From assembly GCA_035294125.1 (NCBI GenBank), contig DATGLM010000049.1, forward strand, positions 248,001-312,000: DNA of 64,000 bases, given 5' to 3'. This DNA comes from CADDYT01 sp035294125 (GTDB taxonomy: Bacteria > Chloroflexota > Ktedonobacteria > Ktedonobacterales > Ktedonobacteraceae). Positions 31,278-39,587 of this stretch are shown one piece after another (the first letter of the stretch is position 1; every line of letters begins with the position of its first letter). Under the pieces are notes generated by a model, which saw nothing but the letters and a program-made list of their open reading frames with translations, did no database searches and was not told the origin of the DNA. A program made the position numbers and the translations under genes.

Positions 31278-32309
31278 ATGATGAACGATCAGGAGATGCA
31301 GTTTGCCGACCCTGAATGGCAACCGGCTCAGAGGCAGAATGGCTCGTATGCGCAGTCGCAGCCCTATAATCCGCGCCCCATCAATGACGACCGTCCCCGG
31401 CAGGAACAGCCACAGTGGGAAGAGACTCCTGAGCGTGTCTACAAGGCCCAGGAACTGCCGCCCTATCAGGCGCCACCCTACCAGCCCCCAACAACGGGCA
31501 GCCAGTATCAGTACGGGCAAGTCAGGTCGCGGCGCAGGCGTAGTCCCTGGCTCTGGATTGTTACGGTGCTTATCGTCTTCTCTCTTCTCGGCACTATAAT
31601 GAGCCGTTATGGTGGGAGTGCTCCTGATTTCATGCCTATGAAGCAACACAGTTTCCCGGCCTACCAGCAGCAACCGTCTGGTCAGAAACAGGTCTTTAGT
31701 GTAGACTCCCAGGCTGTTCCTACGATTGTCATCAATGATGCAGAGGGAGATGTGCAGATTCAAGGGGGTAATAGCCAGGGCGCTGTGGTCGTTCAGACAG
31801 ATGGCCCGGACGCTATTGTCAATCAGTCCTCTCCAGAGGCATTGAGTATAAACACGGATGGTTCAGAGGATGTGACTGTTACGGTTCCTAACGATGTGAA
31901 TTTGACAATCATCTCAGGTGATGGCGACGTAAATGTTGATGATGTCAGCGGGCAGATGACGCTGAACGGTGGCAGTGGTGATATTACCATGCAGGGGGAT
32001 ACATTAACGGGTGATTCCATTATAAAGTCCAGCGATGGCGATATCACTTTTCAGGGCCAGCTTGACCCCAGCGGCAGCTACCAGTTTATCAGCACGGGCG
32101 GCGGCTCCGTTGATCTCACCCTGCCTTCAAGCAGCGCCTTCTCTCTGGCTGCCACAACGAGCAGTGGCTCAATCGATGCTTCCGATTTCTCGCAGCAGCC
32201 GCAGCAAACAGGCAGTGGCGCGACGCTGCATGGGAATGTGGGGAACGCGCCGCGAGCGCTTTTGACCATCACTACGAATAGCGGCGATATCAGCCTGAGT
32301 GCCCGCTAA
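31278..32309 (+). CDS. DUF4097-type membrane-anchored beta-helix protein
   Basis: A 343-residue protein. An N-terminal 85-residue proline/glutamine/tyrosine-rich cytoplasmic tail leads to a basic stop (RSRRRRS) and one transmembrane helix (PWLWIVTVLIVFSLLGTIM). The exterior part is a repetitive beta-helix in which units of the form GDVQIQGG, GDVNVDD, GDITMQGD, GDITFQG and GDISLS recur, as in DUF4097 proteins that are often found near envelope-stress systems. The start at 31278 is preferred: AGAGGAGAA lies just upstream, whereas the ATG at 31233 has none. It is closely followed by a sensor kinase and a receiver protein. Confidence 0.78.
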   Translation: MMNDQEMQFADPEWQPAQRQNGSYAQSQPYNPRPINDDRPRQEQPQWEETPERVYKAQELPPYQAPPYQPPTTGSQYQYGQVRSRRRRSPWLWIVTVLIVFSLLGTIMSRYGGSAPDFMPMKQHSFPAYQQQPSGQKQVFSVDSQAVPTIVINDAEGDVQIQGGNSQGAVVVQTDGPDAIVNQSSPEALSINTDGSEDVTVTVPNDVNLTIISGDGDVNVDDVSGQMTLNGGSGDITMQGDTLTGDSIIKSSDGDITFQGQLDPSGSYQFISTGGGSVDLTLPSSSAFSLAATTSSGSIDASDFSQQPQQTGSGATLHGNVGNAPRALLTITTNSGDISLSAR

Positions 32310-32400
32310 TACATTCCTCGGCCTTAAATACTCCTTGCTTGTTGGCTGCTTCCATATACTGGAAGAGAAGCATCCTGTGTATGCTGCGCAAGTGGAGGAG

Positions 32401-33858
32401 ATGCCTGTGCAGGGAGAGTTTTCTTTTCATCACCTGGCGCGCCAGGTCTGTGATCTGCTCGATTGTCAGGCCGCGTACCTGCTTCCTGGTTGCGCGGAGC
32501 CAGCATTGCGCCATCCGCTGCTTGATTTATTTGCTGTTGTGGATTATGCTCCTACCGGCATGTATTGCCCACGTGATCCGGTCGACCTCACGGTATTGCT
32601 CCAGCGCGAAGATCTGCGCGCGCGCTGTGACCTTGCCGCCCAGACCGGAAGGATACAGTGCCTGGCCGCTTTTCCCGGCGCGGCACCGTTTCAGAGTCTC
32701 GCCATCATTCCTCTTGAGCGGCCTGCTGGTCTCCTCGGCCTCTTTTTGCTACTTGACGAGCGTCCTGAAGCTTTTACCCATGGAGAGGTGCTATTATTGA
32801 AGAGCTACCTGCCGTCTCTGACGGAGCGCCTGGAAGGAGAGCTGCGCTGCCTTCTCAGCCCCGCGCTCATACAGCGGCTCTTTCACCTTCATCGTCAATG
32901 GGAGGCTTGCCAGCAACGAGCGATGGCGCAGGAACGGGAAGAGTCCGATCTGATCGATAACAGGTTTCTCTCGATGGTGATGCACGAGCTGCGCGCTCCC
33001 CTGGCTGCTATCAAGGGCTACACGGCCCTTTTGCAGGCTTATCCTCCGGTGAGCAATCAAATCACGGGGGCCGGTCAACCGGGAGCGCGCACAAGCGCAG
33101 AACACCGATTGATTGGCACGTCGGCGGAGGTGGCCGCGATGACCCCAGAGCGTCAGCAGCGCTATCTCGCCACCATTATGGAACAGGTCACGCACCTCGA
33201 AGTCCTGGTGCGCGATTTGCTCGATATCTCGCGTATTCATGCAGGGTGCCTCTCTCTGCGCTCTGTTCCCGTAGACCTGGCGCAGCTTTGCCAGCGCGTT
33301 GTTGAACTGCTTCAGCCCCACGTTCGGCAGCACGCGCCCACCTGCGATCTTCGTTGTGTGCTGCCCCCCGCTTTGCCACCTGCCTGGGCCGACCCCGACC
33401 GCGTTCAGCAGGTGCTGACGAACCTGCTGGAGAATGCCGTCAAATATTCGCCCAACGGCGGTGTGATAGAGGTGTGCGTTTCCTCACAGCCGACCTGCCA
33501 GGAAGAATATTTTCTTTCGCCTGCGCTTGCAGGGCCAGCAATAGCGGTAACAGTGCGCGATCATGGGGTAGGCATATCCCCGGAACAACAGGCCCACCTG
33601 TTCAAGCCATTTCACCGCCTCGAACATCCCCTGATCGGCGATGTCGGCGGTGTCGGCCTCGGACTCTATATCACGCGCAAATTCATCCAGGCGATGGGGG
33701 GCGAGATTAAACTGGAAAGCCGCGCAGGCGAAGGAACGACTGTCACTTTCACACTGCCTATCTATAACCACACGGATAGAGATACTCTATTGCAAAGTGT
33801 TTGTCCAGCTATTGCGAAACGTCATCCAGTTTGTTATAGTGTTTCTAACACGACGTAA
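32401..33858 (+). CDS. GAF-type soluble sensor histidine kinase
   Basis: A 485-residue cytoplasmic kinase. Residues 5-165 look like a divergent GAF sensor. The HisKA domain carries the phospho-acceptor H195 (SMVMHELRAPLAAIKGY), and the HATPase domain has NLLENAVKYSPNGG, DHGVGI and GVGLGLYITRKF. A 35-residue linker of unusual sequence follows the H-box helix. The start is uncertain: GGAGGAG directly abuts ATG 32401 and is ideally spaced for GTG 32407, while an in-frame GTG at 32299 overlaps the preceding gene. It is likely co-transcribed with the DUF4097 gene and may phosphorylate the stand-alone receiver that follows. Confidence 0.9.
   Translation: MPVQGEFSFHHLARQVCDLLDCQAAYLLPGCAEPALRHPLLDLFAVVDYAPTGMYCPRDPVDLTVLLQREDLRARCDLAAQTGRIQCLAAFPGAAPFQSLAIIPLERPAGLLGLFLLLDERPEAFTHGEVLLLKSYLPSLTERLEGELRCLLSPALIQRLFHLHRQWEACQQRAMAQEREESDLIDNRFLSMVMHELRAPLAAIKGYTALLQAYPPVSNQITGAGQPGARTSAEHRLIGTSAEVAAMTPERQQRYLATIMEQVTHLEVLVRDLLDISRIHAGCLSLRSVPVDLAQLCQRVVELLQPHVRQHAPTCDLRCVLPPALPPAWADPDRVQQVLTNLLENAVKYSPNGGVIEVCVSSQPTCQEEYFLSPALAGPAIAVTVRDHGVGISPEQQAHLFKPFHRLEHPLIGDVGGVGLGLYITRKFIQAMGGEIKLESRAGEGTTVTFTLPIYNHTDRDTLLQSVCPAIAKRHPVCYSVSNTT
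33812..33840 (+). promoter_or_regulatory. Internal promoter for the receiver-protein gene
   Basis: TTGCGA (33812-33817) and TATAGT (33835-33840) are 17 bp apart, inside the last codons of the sensor kinase gene. The predicted start near 33847 gives a leader of about 48 nt. The receiver could therefore be expressed independently of the kinase. Confidence 0.5.
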
Positions 33859-33894
33859 TATTCCGTAACGACAGGGAAGGGATGGGACAAAGCT

Positions 33895-34308
33895 ATGCCA
33901 ATTGGTCTGCTGGAAGACGATGCTGCAATCCAGGAAATGTTACGGCTGGTACTTCAGGATGAAGGCTATGCTGTCGTTATCTATCCAGATGCCACTGCCG
34001 CGCTTGAAGCACTACTTCCTGGCGATCAGGCAGCGCGGGGACCTCTTCCCATCGATCTTCTTATCGTTGACTGGCGCCTGCACGGTTCGATTTCAGGAAC
34101 GGAAGTCATCCGCCGTCTGCGCGAAGTACCTGAAATGCAAGCGTTGCCCATTGTTTTGACCACGGCTGCCAGCTTCAATGATATTCCATCACTACAGGGC
34201 CTGAATATCTCTTTCCTCGAAAAACCCTTTGAAGTCGACCAGATGGTCGACATGGTACGCCACCTGCTCCAATCCCACTCTCAACCTGACCCTGACCTGA
34301 CCTCCTGA
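33895..34308 (+). CDS. Stand-alone receiver-domain response regulator
   Basis: A 137-residue CheY-like protein with no output domain. It has the acidic pair in LLEDDAA, the phospho-acceptor aspartate in LLIVDWRL and the switch lysine in FLEKPF. The T/S switch is TTAAS. It should act by protein-protein contact. Its neighbour upstream is a sensor kinase (36 bp), the likely phosphate donor. A terminator follows. Confidence 0.92.
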   Translation: MPIGLLEDDAAIQEMLRLVLQDEGYAVVIYPDATAALEALLPGDQAARGPLPIDLLIVDWRLHGSISGTEVIRRLREVPEMQALPIVLTTAASFNDIPSLQGLNISFLEKPFEVDQMVDMVRHLLQSHSQPDPDLTS

Positions 34309-34338
34309 CTCACTCGCGGCACTTCCACCTCAACAACG

Positions 34339-34380
34339 AAAAGAGATGCCACCTCAGCCAGCGACAGCATCTCTTTTCTT
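34339..34380. terminator. Intrinsic terminator between receiver and amidohydrolase genes
   Basis: An 11-bp perfect stem (34339-34349 and 34367-34377) with a 17-nt loop; the right arm ends in CTTTT and runs on into T-rich sequence. The A-run at the left gives a T-run for the reverse strand, so it can serve the convergent amidohydrolase gene too. Confidence 0.75.
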
Positions 34381-34401
34381 ATAGCCTCAGGATCGATTCA
34401 G

Positions 34402-35676
34402 CTACGTCAGCCCCGCCATCAATGGTACCTTTGCTTCGAGGGTGTTTTTAGCGGCTTTGCCGCCTTTGAGGACGAGTTGAACGTTGTCGGGGTTGGCGAT
34501 CTGGCTGATGTCGCTGAGGACGTTGCCGGAGACGATGATGATGTCGGCGAGCTTGCCCGCTTCAATGGTGCCGAGTTGCTTATCGAGGTGCAGCAGTTCG
34601 GCGGCGCGGGCGGTGCTGGCGAGGATGGCCTGCAGGGGCGTCATACCGTTCTCGACCATGAGCTGGAGTTCGTAGCCGTTTTCGCCGTGACGGCCAACAC
34701 CGGAGTCGGTTCCCATAGCGATCTTGACGCCCGCCTCGACGGCTTTGCGGAAGCTCTGCTGATGGTCTTTGACGACGCTGAGAGCTTTGGCGGCCATCAT
34801 GGGCGGGATGATTTCAGGGTGCTCCTGCGAGAATCTGACGACGGCGAGTGGGGCGACGAGCGTGGGTACAAGCCAGACATCTCGTTCCAGCATGAGGTCA
34901 ATGACCTCGTCGGTGAGGTAGACGCCGTGCTCGATGGAGGCGACACCGGCGAGGATGGCGTTTTTCACGCCGTTGGTTCCCTGCGCGTGGGCCATGCAGC
35001 GTTTCTCCTGCGCGGCTGCCTCGTAGACTGCGGTGCTGATCTCTTCAATGGTGAGCTGCGAGGAGGTAGGGGCATCTGCGGTGGAAAGGACGCCGCCGGT
35101 GGTGGCAAGCTTGATCCAGTCCGCTCCTGCGCGCAGGATTGCGCGCGTTCCCTTGCGCACAGCCTCAACGCCATCGACAACGGTATGAGGGACATCGGGC
35201 AGGTTGATGCCGAAGAAGCCGATGTCGACGCAGCAGGGATAGTAACCGTCGCCGTGTCCACCCGTCTGGGTGATGATGGAAACGGCGACCTGCATGCGCG
35301 GGCCTGCCACGATGCCGCGCTCGACAGCCATCTTGAGACCGGCAGGCGAACCTCCCGCGTCGCGAATGGTGGTCACTCCCGCCTCCAGCGTGGCGCGCAT
35401 GCGAGGGATGGTCTGAAGCAGGCTCAGCGATGGAGGCGTGAGCAGTCCGCGCAGCACGTCGGGATATTCCATCATGAAGTGGACGTGCGTATCAATGAGG
35501 CCCGGTAGGATGCTCCCTCCCTGCGCGTCGATTACGGTGGTGTCTCGCGGAATCTGCACCTGCTCGTCGGAGCCGACCGTGATGATACGTTCGTCTTCAA
35601 TAAGGATGGTCATACCTTCCTGTGGTTCGCCGCCGCGACCATCGATGAGGATGCCGTTTGTCAATGCCAGGGTCAT
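34402..35676 (-). CDS. Amidohydrolase (imidazolonepropionase/prolidase-like)
   Basis: A 424-residue metal-dependent hydrolase. Metal ligands can be followed along the barrel: HVH in GLIDTHVHFM, a lysine in GADWIKLATTGG that is probably carboxylated, histidines in CMAHAQG and SIEHGVYL, and the aspartate in MGTDSG. The N- and C-terminal beta-sandwich segments (MTLALTNGILIDGRGG; LADIIIVSGNVL) frame the barrel. Family members of this type cleave Xaa-Pro or Xaa-Arg dipeptides or related amides. There is no signal peptide. It is monocistronic, starting after AAAGGAC. The substrate is not assigned. Confidence 0.9.
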   Translation of the reverse strand: MTLALTNGILIDGRGGEPQEGMTILIEDERIITVGSDEQVQIPRDTTVIDAQGGSILPGLIDTHVHFMMEYPDVLRGLLTPPSLSLLQTIPRMRATLEAGVTTIRDAGGSPAGLKMAVERGIVAGPRMQVAVSIITQTGGHGDGYYPCCVDIGFFGINLPDVPHTVVDGVEAVRKGTRAILRAGADWIKLATTGGVLSTADAPTSSQLTIEEISTAVYEAAAQEKRCMAHAQGTNGVKNAILAGVASIEHGVYLTDEVIDLMLERDVWLVPTLVAPLAVVRFSQEHPEIIPPMMAAKALSVVKDHQQSFRKAVEAGVKIAMGTDSGVGRHGENGYELQLMVENGMTPLQAILASTARAAELLHLDKQLGTIEAGKLADIIIVSGNVLSDISQIANPDNVQLVLKGGKAAKNTLEAKVPLMAGLT

Positions 35677-35787
35677 TGCTATTGTCCTTTTCTAGTAGAG
35701 TCCGATAAGCACGTTGCAAACAGTGGTGAAAAAGGAATTAATGACAGTATAGCCCACGAAAAAGGAGAGGACAATAGAGACGAATTG

Positions 35788-35819
35788 GAAATTTTGTCCA
35801 AAAATTGGTCCAAAATTTC
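35788..35819. promoter_or_regulatory. Nested palindrome upstream of the membrane-protein promoter (operator candidate)
   Basis: Arms GAAATTTTG (35788-35796) and CAAAATTTC (35811-35819) are perfect, and a smaller CCAA/TTGG palindrome sits in the 14-nt centre. The last base is 12 bp upstream of the -35 box at 35831. GTCCAAAA is also directly repeated here. Confidence 0.5.
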
Positions 35820-35830
35820 ATATTTCCCTC

Positions 35831-35859
35831 TTGCAAAATGCCTCATCACTATGTATACT
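35831..35859 (+). promoter_or_regulatory. Promoter of the calcium-loop membrane protein gene
   Basis: TTGCAA (35831-35836) and TATACT (35854-35859) are 17 bp apart; the predicted start near 35866 leaves about 33 nt before the GTG start at 35899. Confidence 0.6.
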
Positions 35860-35898
35860 TGCGACTAGAACATATTTTCAATGAGAGGAGGTGACGAC

Positions 35899-36726
35899 GT
35901 GGATCAGAGCCGCATGCGGCGGCAGCAACAGCAGCAGCAGCGGGGCATTCCACCGCGCCAGTCACGGGTAAGCGATGCGTACATGGGCGTCGACGGGGAT
36001 GTCGATGGCGAGGATTATGAGGAAGAGTTATATGACTTTGATGACTCCGGGACTGGGCGCCTGCCTAACAGCGTGCGTCGTTACCAGGTTCGCTCAGATG
36101 TGAAGGGAAATCTGGGGCGGGTATCCGGGGATGTGCAGACGACAGCCCCTTATCAGGGCATAGGACGTGCTGCCAATGTACCTCGTCGTGCCACGCAGAC
36201 AAATATTCCCACGGTTTCCACTGCGCCTTCTCGTCGGCAGCAGGTCAATCCTACAACCGCTGCTGGCTTCGACAGTGAGGGGTATGGACGGAGGCGACGA
36301 CGTTTCCACTGGCTGTTTTTTGTTGGCCTTGCCATGTTTACTATGCTCATTGGCTGGATTCTCCTGACCACAGTAGCGAACTGGTGGCAGGTGACGCTGG
36401 ATGACTGGCAGTACGGTCGCCCGCGTACCTATCAGGTAGATGCCGTTGTGGGCCATAATGATTCACCGGCCAATCCGAGCCATTTTATTGCCATTAATTT
36501 GCGCGGTCAGGTGGAGATCATCGAGTTTCCGGGCGGTGACGCGACGAAGGCGAAAATTTATATGGGGCCTCACTTGATCGGGTCAGGACAGGACCTTACG
36601 CCCGTGACGCTCACCTTTAAAGATGTGAATGGCGATGGGAAGATCGATATGATTGTCAATGTGCAGGGGAGCCATTTTATCTTTCTCAATACTGGAACGG
36701 AGTTTCGTCCAACTTCGGGAAGCTAA
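35899..36726 (+). CDS. Single-pass membrane protein with a DxNGDGxxD calcium-binding-like loop
   Basis: A 275-residue protein of unknown function. The first 130 residues are polar, glutamine- and arginine-rich and look disordered inside the cell. One transmembrane helix (WLFFVGLAMFTMLIGWILL) leads to an exterior beta-rich domain that ends with DVNGDGKIDMIVNV, a loop of the FG-GAP/EF-hand-like type that binds calcium in beta-propeller and dockerin proteins. The start is GTG 35899: AGGAGG lies 7 nt before it, inside what would be the first codons of a longer reading frame beginning at 35881. It stands alone under its own promoter. Confidence 0.72.
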   Translation: MDQSRMRRQQQQQQRGIPPRQSRVSDAYMGVDGDVDGEDYEEELYDFDDSGTGRLPNSVRRYQVRSDVKGNLGRVSGDVQTTAPYQGIGRAANVPRRATQTNIPTVSTAPSRRQQVNPTTAAGFDSEGYGRRRRRFHWLFFVGLAMFTMLIGWILLTTVANWWQVTLDDWQYGRPRTYQVDAVVGHNDSPANPSHFIAINLRGQVEIIEFPGGDATKAKIYMGPHLIGSGQDLTPVTLTFKDVNGDGKIDMIVNVQGSHFIFLNTGTEFRPTSGS

Positions 36727-36762
36727 TATGCGGGCGGAATACTCTGAAAAAGAGCTTCTCGC

Positions 36763-36852
36763 ACGTCATTTTGAGCGCAGCGAAGCTTCTATTGTGAGCC
36801 ATGTTTGACCAGCAATGGCTGCGGCTTTTTCGCTGCGTTCAGAATGACATGT
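36763..36852. repeat. Palindromic repeat of the CATGTCATTCTGA family, copy 1
   Basis: About 90 bp with inverted ends. The left end (36763-36786, CGTCATTTTGAGCGCAGCGA) matches the reverse complement of the right end (36821-36852) with few differences. It lies in the gap between two convergent genes and is followed by T-rich sequence (36885-36900), so it may also terminate transcription. Related elements are at 44435-44607 and 55848-55940. Confidence 0.75.
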
Positions 36853-36905
36853 TCTGGCCGGTTTTTTATGGCATGCCCGGAGGCCTTTTTTATTTTTATA
36901 GCGAT

Positions 36906-37211
36906 TTAAATTATCGTATTTGAGGTGCCTGTGCCATTGGTGGAGTCGGGAGCGCTGGCGATGCTTGCCGGGTTCATCGGCGTGATTGTACCGGTAGGCG
37001 ATGACTGGGCAACGAGTGTCTGTAATGTTGCAGGGACAGAGGATGTATGTCCGTTCCCGGGTGTGAGTGTTATGCCTGCTGGAGCGTTGCGTTGTGCCGG
37101 GTCAGGGCGAAAAGCGAGCACAGCAAAAAGAATCATCCAGATCAAGAGAAAGCCGAGCAGCGGCCAGATTATGGCGAGCTGTGTGGCCGTTGTAGGTACT
37201 GCTGTATCCAT
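36906..37211 (-). CDS. Small single-pass membrane protein
   Basis: A 101-residue protein of unknown function. One N-terminal transmembrane helix (IIWPLLGFLLIWMILFAVLAF) is followed by a 60-residue tail rich in Thr, Ser, Pro and Asn, typical of an extracellular low-complexity linker. AGAGGA precedes the start; GTG at 37214 is an equally possible initiator. Confidence 0.5.
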   Translation of the reverse strand: MDTAVPTTATQLAIIWPLLGFLLIWMILFAVLAFRPDPAQRNAPAGITLTPGNGHTSSVPATLQTLVAQSSPTGTITPMNPASIASAPDSTNGTGTSNTII

Positions 37212-37317
37212 CACGGTATGTCCTCTTTCAGATTTGTTCTCATTAAAAGTAACGGATAAGATTATACACTTGCTGTAATTGAGACAAATATCCTAGTACC
37301 GGTTAACGTGCTCTATC

Positions 37318-37409
37318 GAAGCAGCGTCCTGCACACAGATAGACGTGATTCAATGTTACAGGTGAAATACTATTCCCCCCGAATATTTCATATAACATGA
37401 CGCTGCTTC
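37318..37409 (+). other. Inverted-repeat-bounded leader segment upstream of the AI-2E-type permease
   Basis: A perfect 11-bp inverted repeat (GAAGCAGCGTC at 37318-37328, GACGCTGCTTC at 37399-37409) encloses 70 nt that contain a second, inner repeat (TGAAATA near 37363, TATTTCA near 37384) flanking a C-rich loop. It could be a structured RNA leader, a regulatory site or a decayed small mobile element. The rest of the gap 37215-37595 shows nothing further. Confidence 0.45.
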
Positions 37410-37595
37410 AGCATAAAAAGTTTCAGGATTCTGGGCCGCGTGGAGCACGTTTAGCAAAGCTTTCTTGCTGACGTTTTTTCGAGTACCAATACTTTCTTGC
37501 GCTTTAGCATGGAACCTGTCACAATAGTACTACGTACATGGAGAGGAACTGGCTTTTTGGCAGCTTGTATGTAGGAGAAACACGAGGCGGGGAGT

Positions 37596-38849
37596 ATGGA
37601 ACGAGTTAACTGGCAGCGAGTGCGTGATATTCTCATCTCGGTCATCTGTATTGGCATCATTATCTGGGCTGTTTCGTCGATTCTGGGGGAAGTCCTGCAC
37701 GCCGTTGTCCTGCTGTTGCTCGCTATGGCGGTAGCGTTTTTGATTACGCCGGCGGCCGATTACCTGGCACGCTATATGCCGCGTGTGCTTGCCACTCTTC
37801 TGGTCTATGTTATTGTACTTGTGATGCTGGGAGGCATTGCCTACGCGCTGGTGTTCTCGTTTATCCAGCAGGTGGTGGTACTGTCCAATACAGTGACGAC
37901 ATACTTTATCAATCTGCCGCAGACCTATAATTCTGTGCTGAATTTTCTGCATGAACAGGGCATCCCGCAGGCGAATATCGATGACGCACTGAGCCAGATA
38001 CGTACCTCGGCGATTGATTTTGCGCAGACGCTGGCGGCTAATGCGCTGAATATTGTCTTTTCCGTCACGGATACCATTATCAACATCTTTGTGGTAGTGG
38101 TAATTAGCTTCTATCTGACGATGGATGGGAAGCGTATCCGCGAGAGCATCATCGGCATTGTGCCAGAGCGGGCGCTGCCACACGTGCGGATGTTCGAGGA
38201 TGCGCTGAATCGGGTAGTTGGCAACTACCTGCGCGGTCAATTGACGCTGGCGGTCATCATTGGCCTGATGGCCGGTATAGGCTGCTTGCTGCCATTTATG
38301 GGCCTCGCGGATTATGCCTTGATTATCGGTGTGCTGGCCTTCCTCTTCGAGACGATTCCGATGGTAGGTCCGACGCTGTCTTCTATTCCTGCCATCCTGA
38401 TATCGCTGCTTTTGCCAGATCCATTCCCGCGCACATTTTACGTGGTAGCCTACTTCATCTGTATTCAGGTACTTGAGAACAATATTCTGGGGCCGCGTAT
38501 TGTTGGACACGCGGTTGGGCTGCATCCCGTCGCTTCAATACTGGCTTTGATTATTGGCGCGCAGCTTTTCGGCGCCTTTGGAGCGTTGCTGGCTACCCCA
38601 CTTGTCGGCGCTGCCTGGGTGGTGATTGTCAGTATCTATCACACGCTGCGCGGTGAGACTGCTGATCAGATGCTGGCGCACAGGCGCAGAGCCTGGGAGA
38701 TCAGAACCCCTACCGGGAAGCTCTTGCGACAAAGGAACCGGCAGTTGCGTTACCGGGAAGGAAGAGAAAAGCACGAGAACGCGTCCAACGATGAGAACGA
38801 GAACAGTCCTCGCGCAGATGCAGTCACAAGAGAATCAGAGGCAGATTGA
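37596..38849 (+). CDS. AI-2E (PerM) family membrane transporter
   Basis: A 417-residue integral membrane protein of the PF01594 family with about eight hydrophobic segments. Family-typical stretches include VVVVISFYLTMDGKRIRESI and the C-terminal LENNILGPRIVGHAVGLHPVASILALIIGAQLFGAFGALLATPL. Members export autoinducer-2, other small metabolites or act in Na+/H+ exchange, so the name does not establish the substrate. The last 65 residues are highly charged and cytoplasmic. GGGGAG precedes the ATG. It ends in a strong terminator. Confidence 0.9.
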   Translation: MERVNWQRVRDILISVICIGIIIWAVSSILGEVLHAVVLLLLAMAVAFLITPAADYLARYMPRVLATLLVYVIVLVMLGGIAYALVFSFIQQVVVLSNTVTTYFINLPQTYNSVLNFLHEQGIPQANIDDALSQIRTSAIDFAQTLAANALNIVFSVTDTIINIFVVVVISFYLTMDGKRIRESIIGIVPERALPHVRMFEDALNRVVGNYLRGQLTLAVIIGLMAGIGCLLPFMGLADYALIIGVLAFLFETIPMVGPTLSSIPAILISLLLPDPFPRTFYVVAYFICIQVLENNILGPRIVGHAVGLHPVASILALIIGAQLFGAFGALLATPLVGAAWVVIVSIYHTLRGETADQMLAHRRRAWEIRTPTGKLLRQRNRQLRYREGREKHENASNDENENSPRADAVTRESEAD

Positions 38850-38851
38850 AG

Positions 38852-38914
38852 CAAAGCCAGAAGTAAGAAGAGCAAGCATAGTTTCGGTGCTTGCTCTTCT
38901 TGCTTCTGGCTTTG
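38852..38914. terminator. Bidirectional hairpin between permease and TrkA-like genes
   Basis: Two 27-nt arms (38852-38878, 38888-38914) pair throughout with one wobble and a 9-nt loop. It starts 3 nt after the permease stop and ends 2 nt before the stop of the convergent gene at 38916. Confidence 0.85.
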
Positions 38915-38915
38915 T

Positions 38916-39578
38916 TTAGCTGATCGCACCAAGCGCTTTGCGCAGAGCCTCTTCGTCATCATGACTGACGAGGGCATAAACTTCGTCGTTGGCGAAAATG
39001 CGGGTTTCGGCTGATGGGAAGATATGCTGTTTATCGCGAATAATCAGGATGACACTGGCGTTGGGAGGTAGATTCACCTGGCGCAGCAACTTACCGGCGG
39101 CTGGCGAGTCGGGAGAGATACGCATTTCGATGACATCCAGGCCAGCGCGTTTGAGTGTCATGATCGGGACGAAGTTTGTGCTGGAGAGCTCGAGTTCGAT
39201 GAGAGAAAGAATCGTTCTTGTGGGGCTGACGGTCGAATCAATGCCCAGTTTCTGAAAGATTTGCTCGTGCTTGGGGTTATTGAGGCGGGCGATGGTGCGG
39301 CCAACGTTAAAACGGCGTTTCGCCATCTGGCAGATCACGAGATTGTCCTCGTCCTCTCCGGTGACGGCGATAACGACGTCGGCTCGATTAATGCCTACCT
39401 CTTCCAGCGTTCTGGCCTCGCACGCGTCACCACGCATTACGGCCTGCCCTAATTCCTCACCCAGGGCCTGAGCGCGGGTGGCGTTTTTCTCTAACAAGAG
39501 CACTTCGTGTCCCTGGCTCAACAGGGTCTTTGTGAGGTAGTAGCCGATATCGCCACCACCTCCTATAATAATATACAT
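38916..39578 (-). CDS. TrkA-type K+ channel/transporter regulator (RCK_N + RCK_C)
   Basis: A 220-residue cytoplasmic gating protein. The N-terminal Rossmann domain starts MYIIIGGGGDIGYYLTKTLL (the GxGxxG nucleotide loop) and has the acidic strand end LLLEK. An RCK_C domain follows from about residue 140. It binds NAD(H) or a nucleotide and gates a Trk/Ktr-type pore. It is encoded 9 bp after a smaller RCK_N-only protein. No pore subunit is present in the window. Confidence 0.9.
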   Translation of the reverse strand: MYIIIGGGGDIGYYLTKTLLSQGHEVLLLEKNATRAQALGEELGQAVMRGDACEARTLEEVGINRADVVIAVTGEDEDNLVICQMAKRRFNVGRTIARLNNPKHEQIFQKLGIDSTVSPTRTILSLIELELSSTNFVPIMTLKRAGLDVIEMRISPDSPAAGKLLRQVNLPPNASVILIIRDKQHIFPSAETRIFANDEVYALVSHDDEEALRKALGAIS

Positions 39579-39587
39579 ACGATGCCT

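Noticed and set aside
34477..35508. 343-residue frame antisense to the amidohydrolase
   Set aside because: Acidic, Gly/Asp-rich composition produced by reading the reverse strand of a real gene.
37530..38525. 331-residue reverse frame opposite the AI-2E-type permease
   Set aside because: Composition rich in Gln, His and Arg, typical of an antisense shadow of a membrane protein gene.
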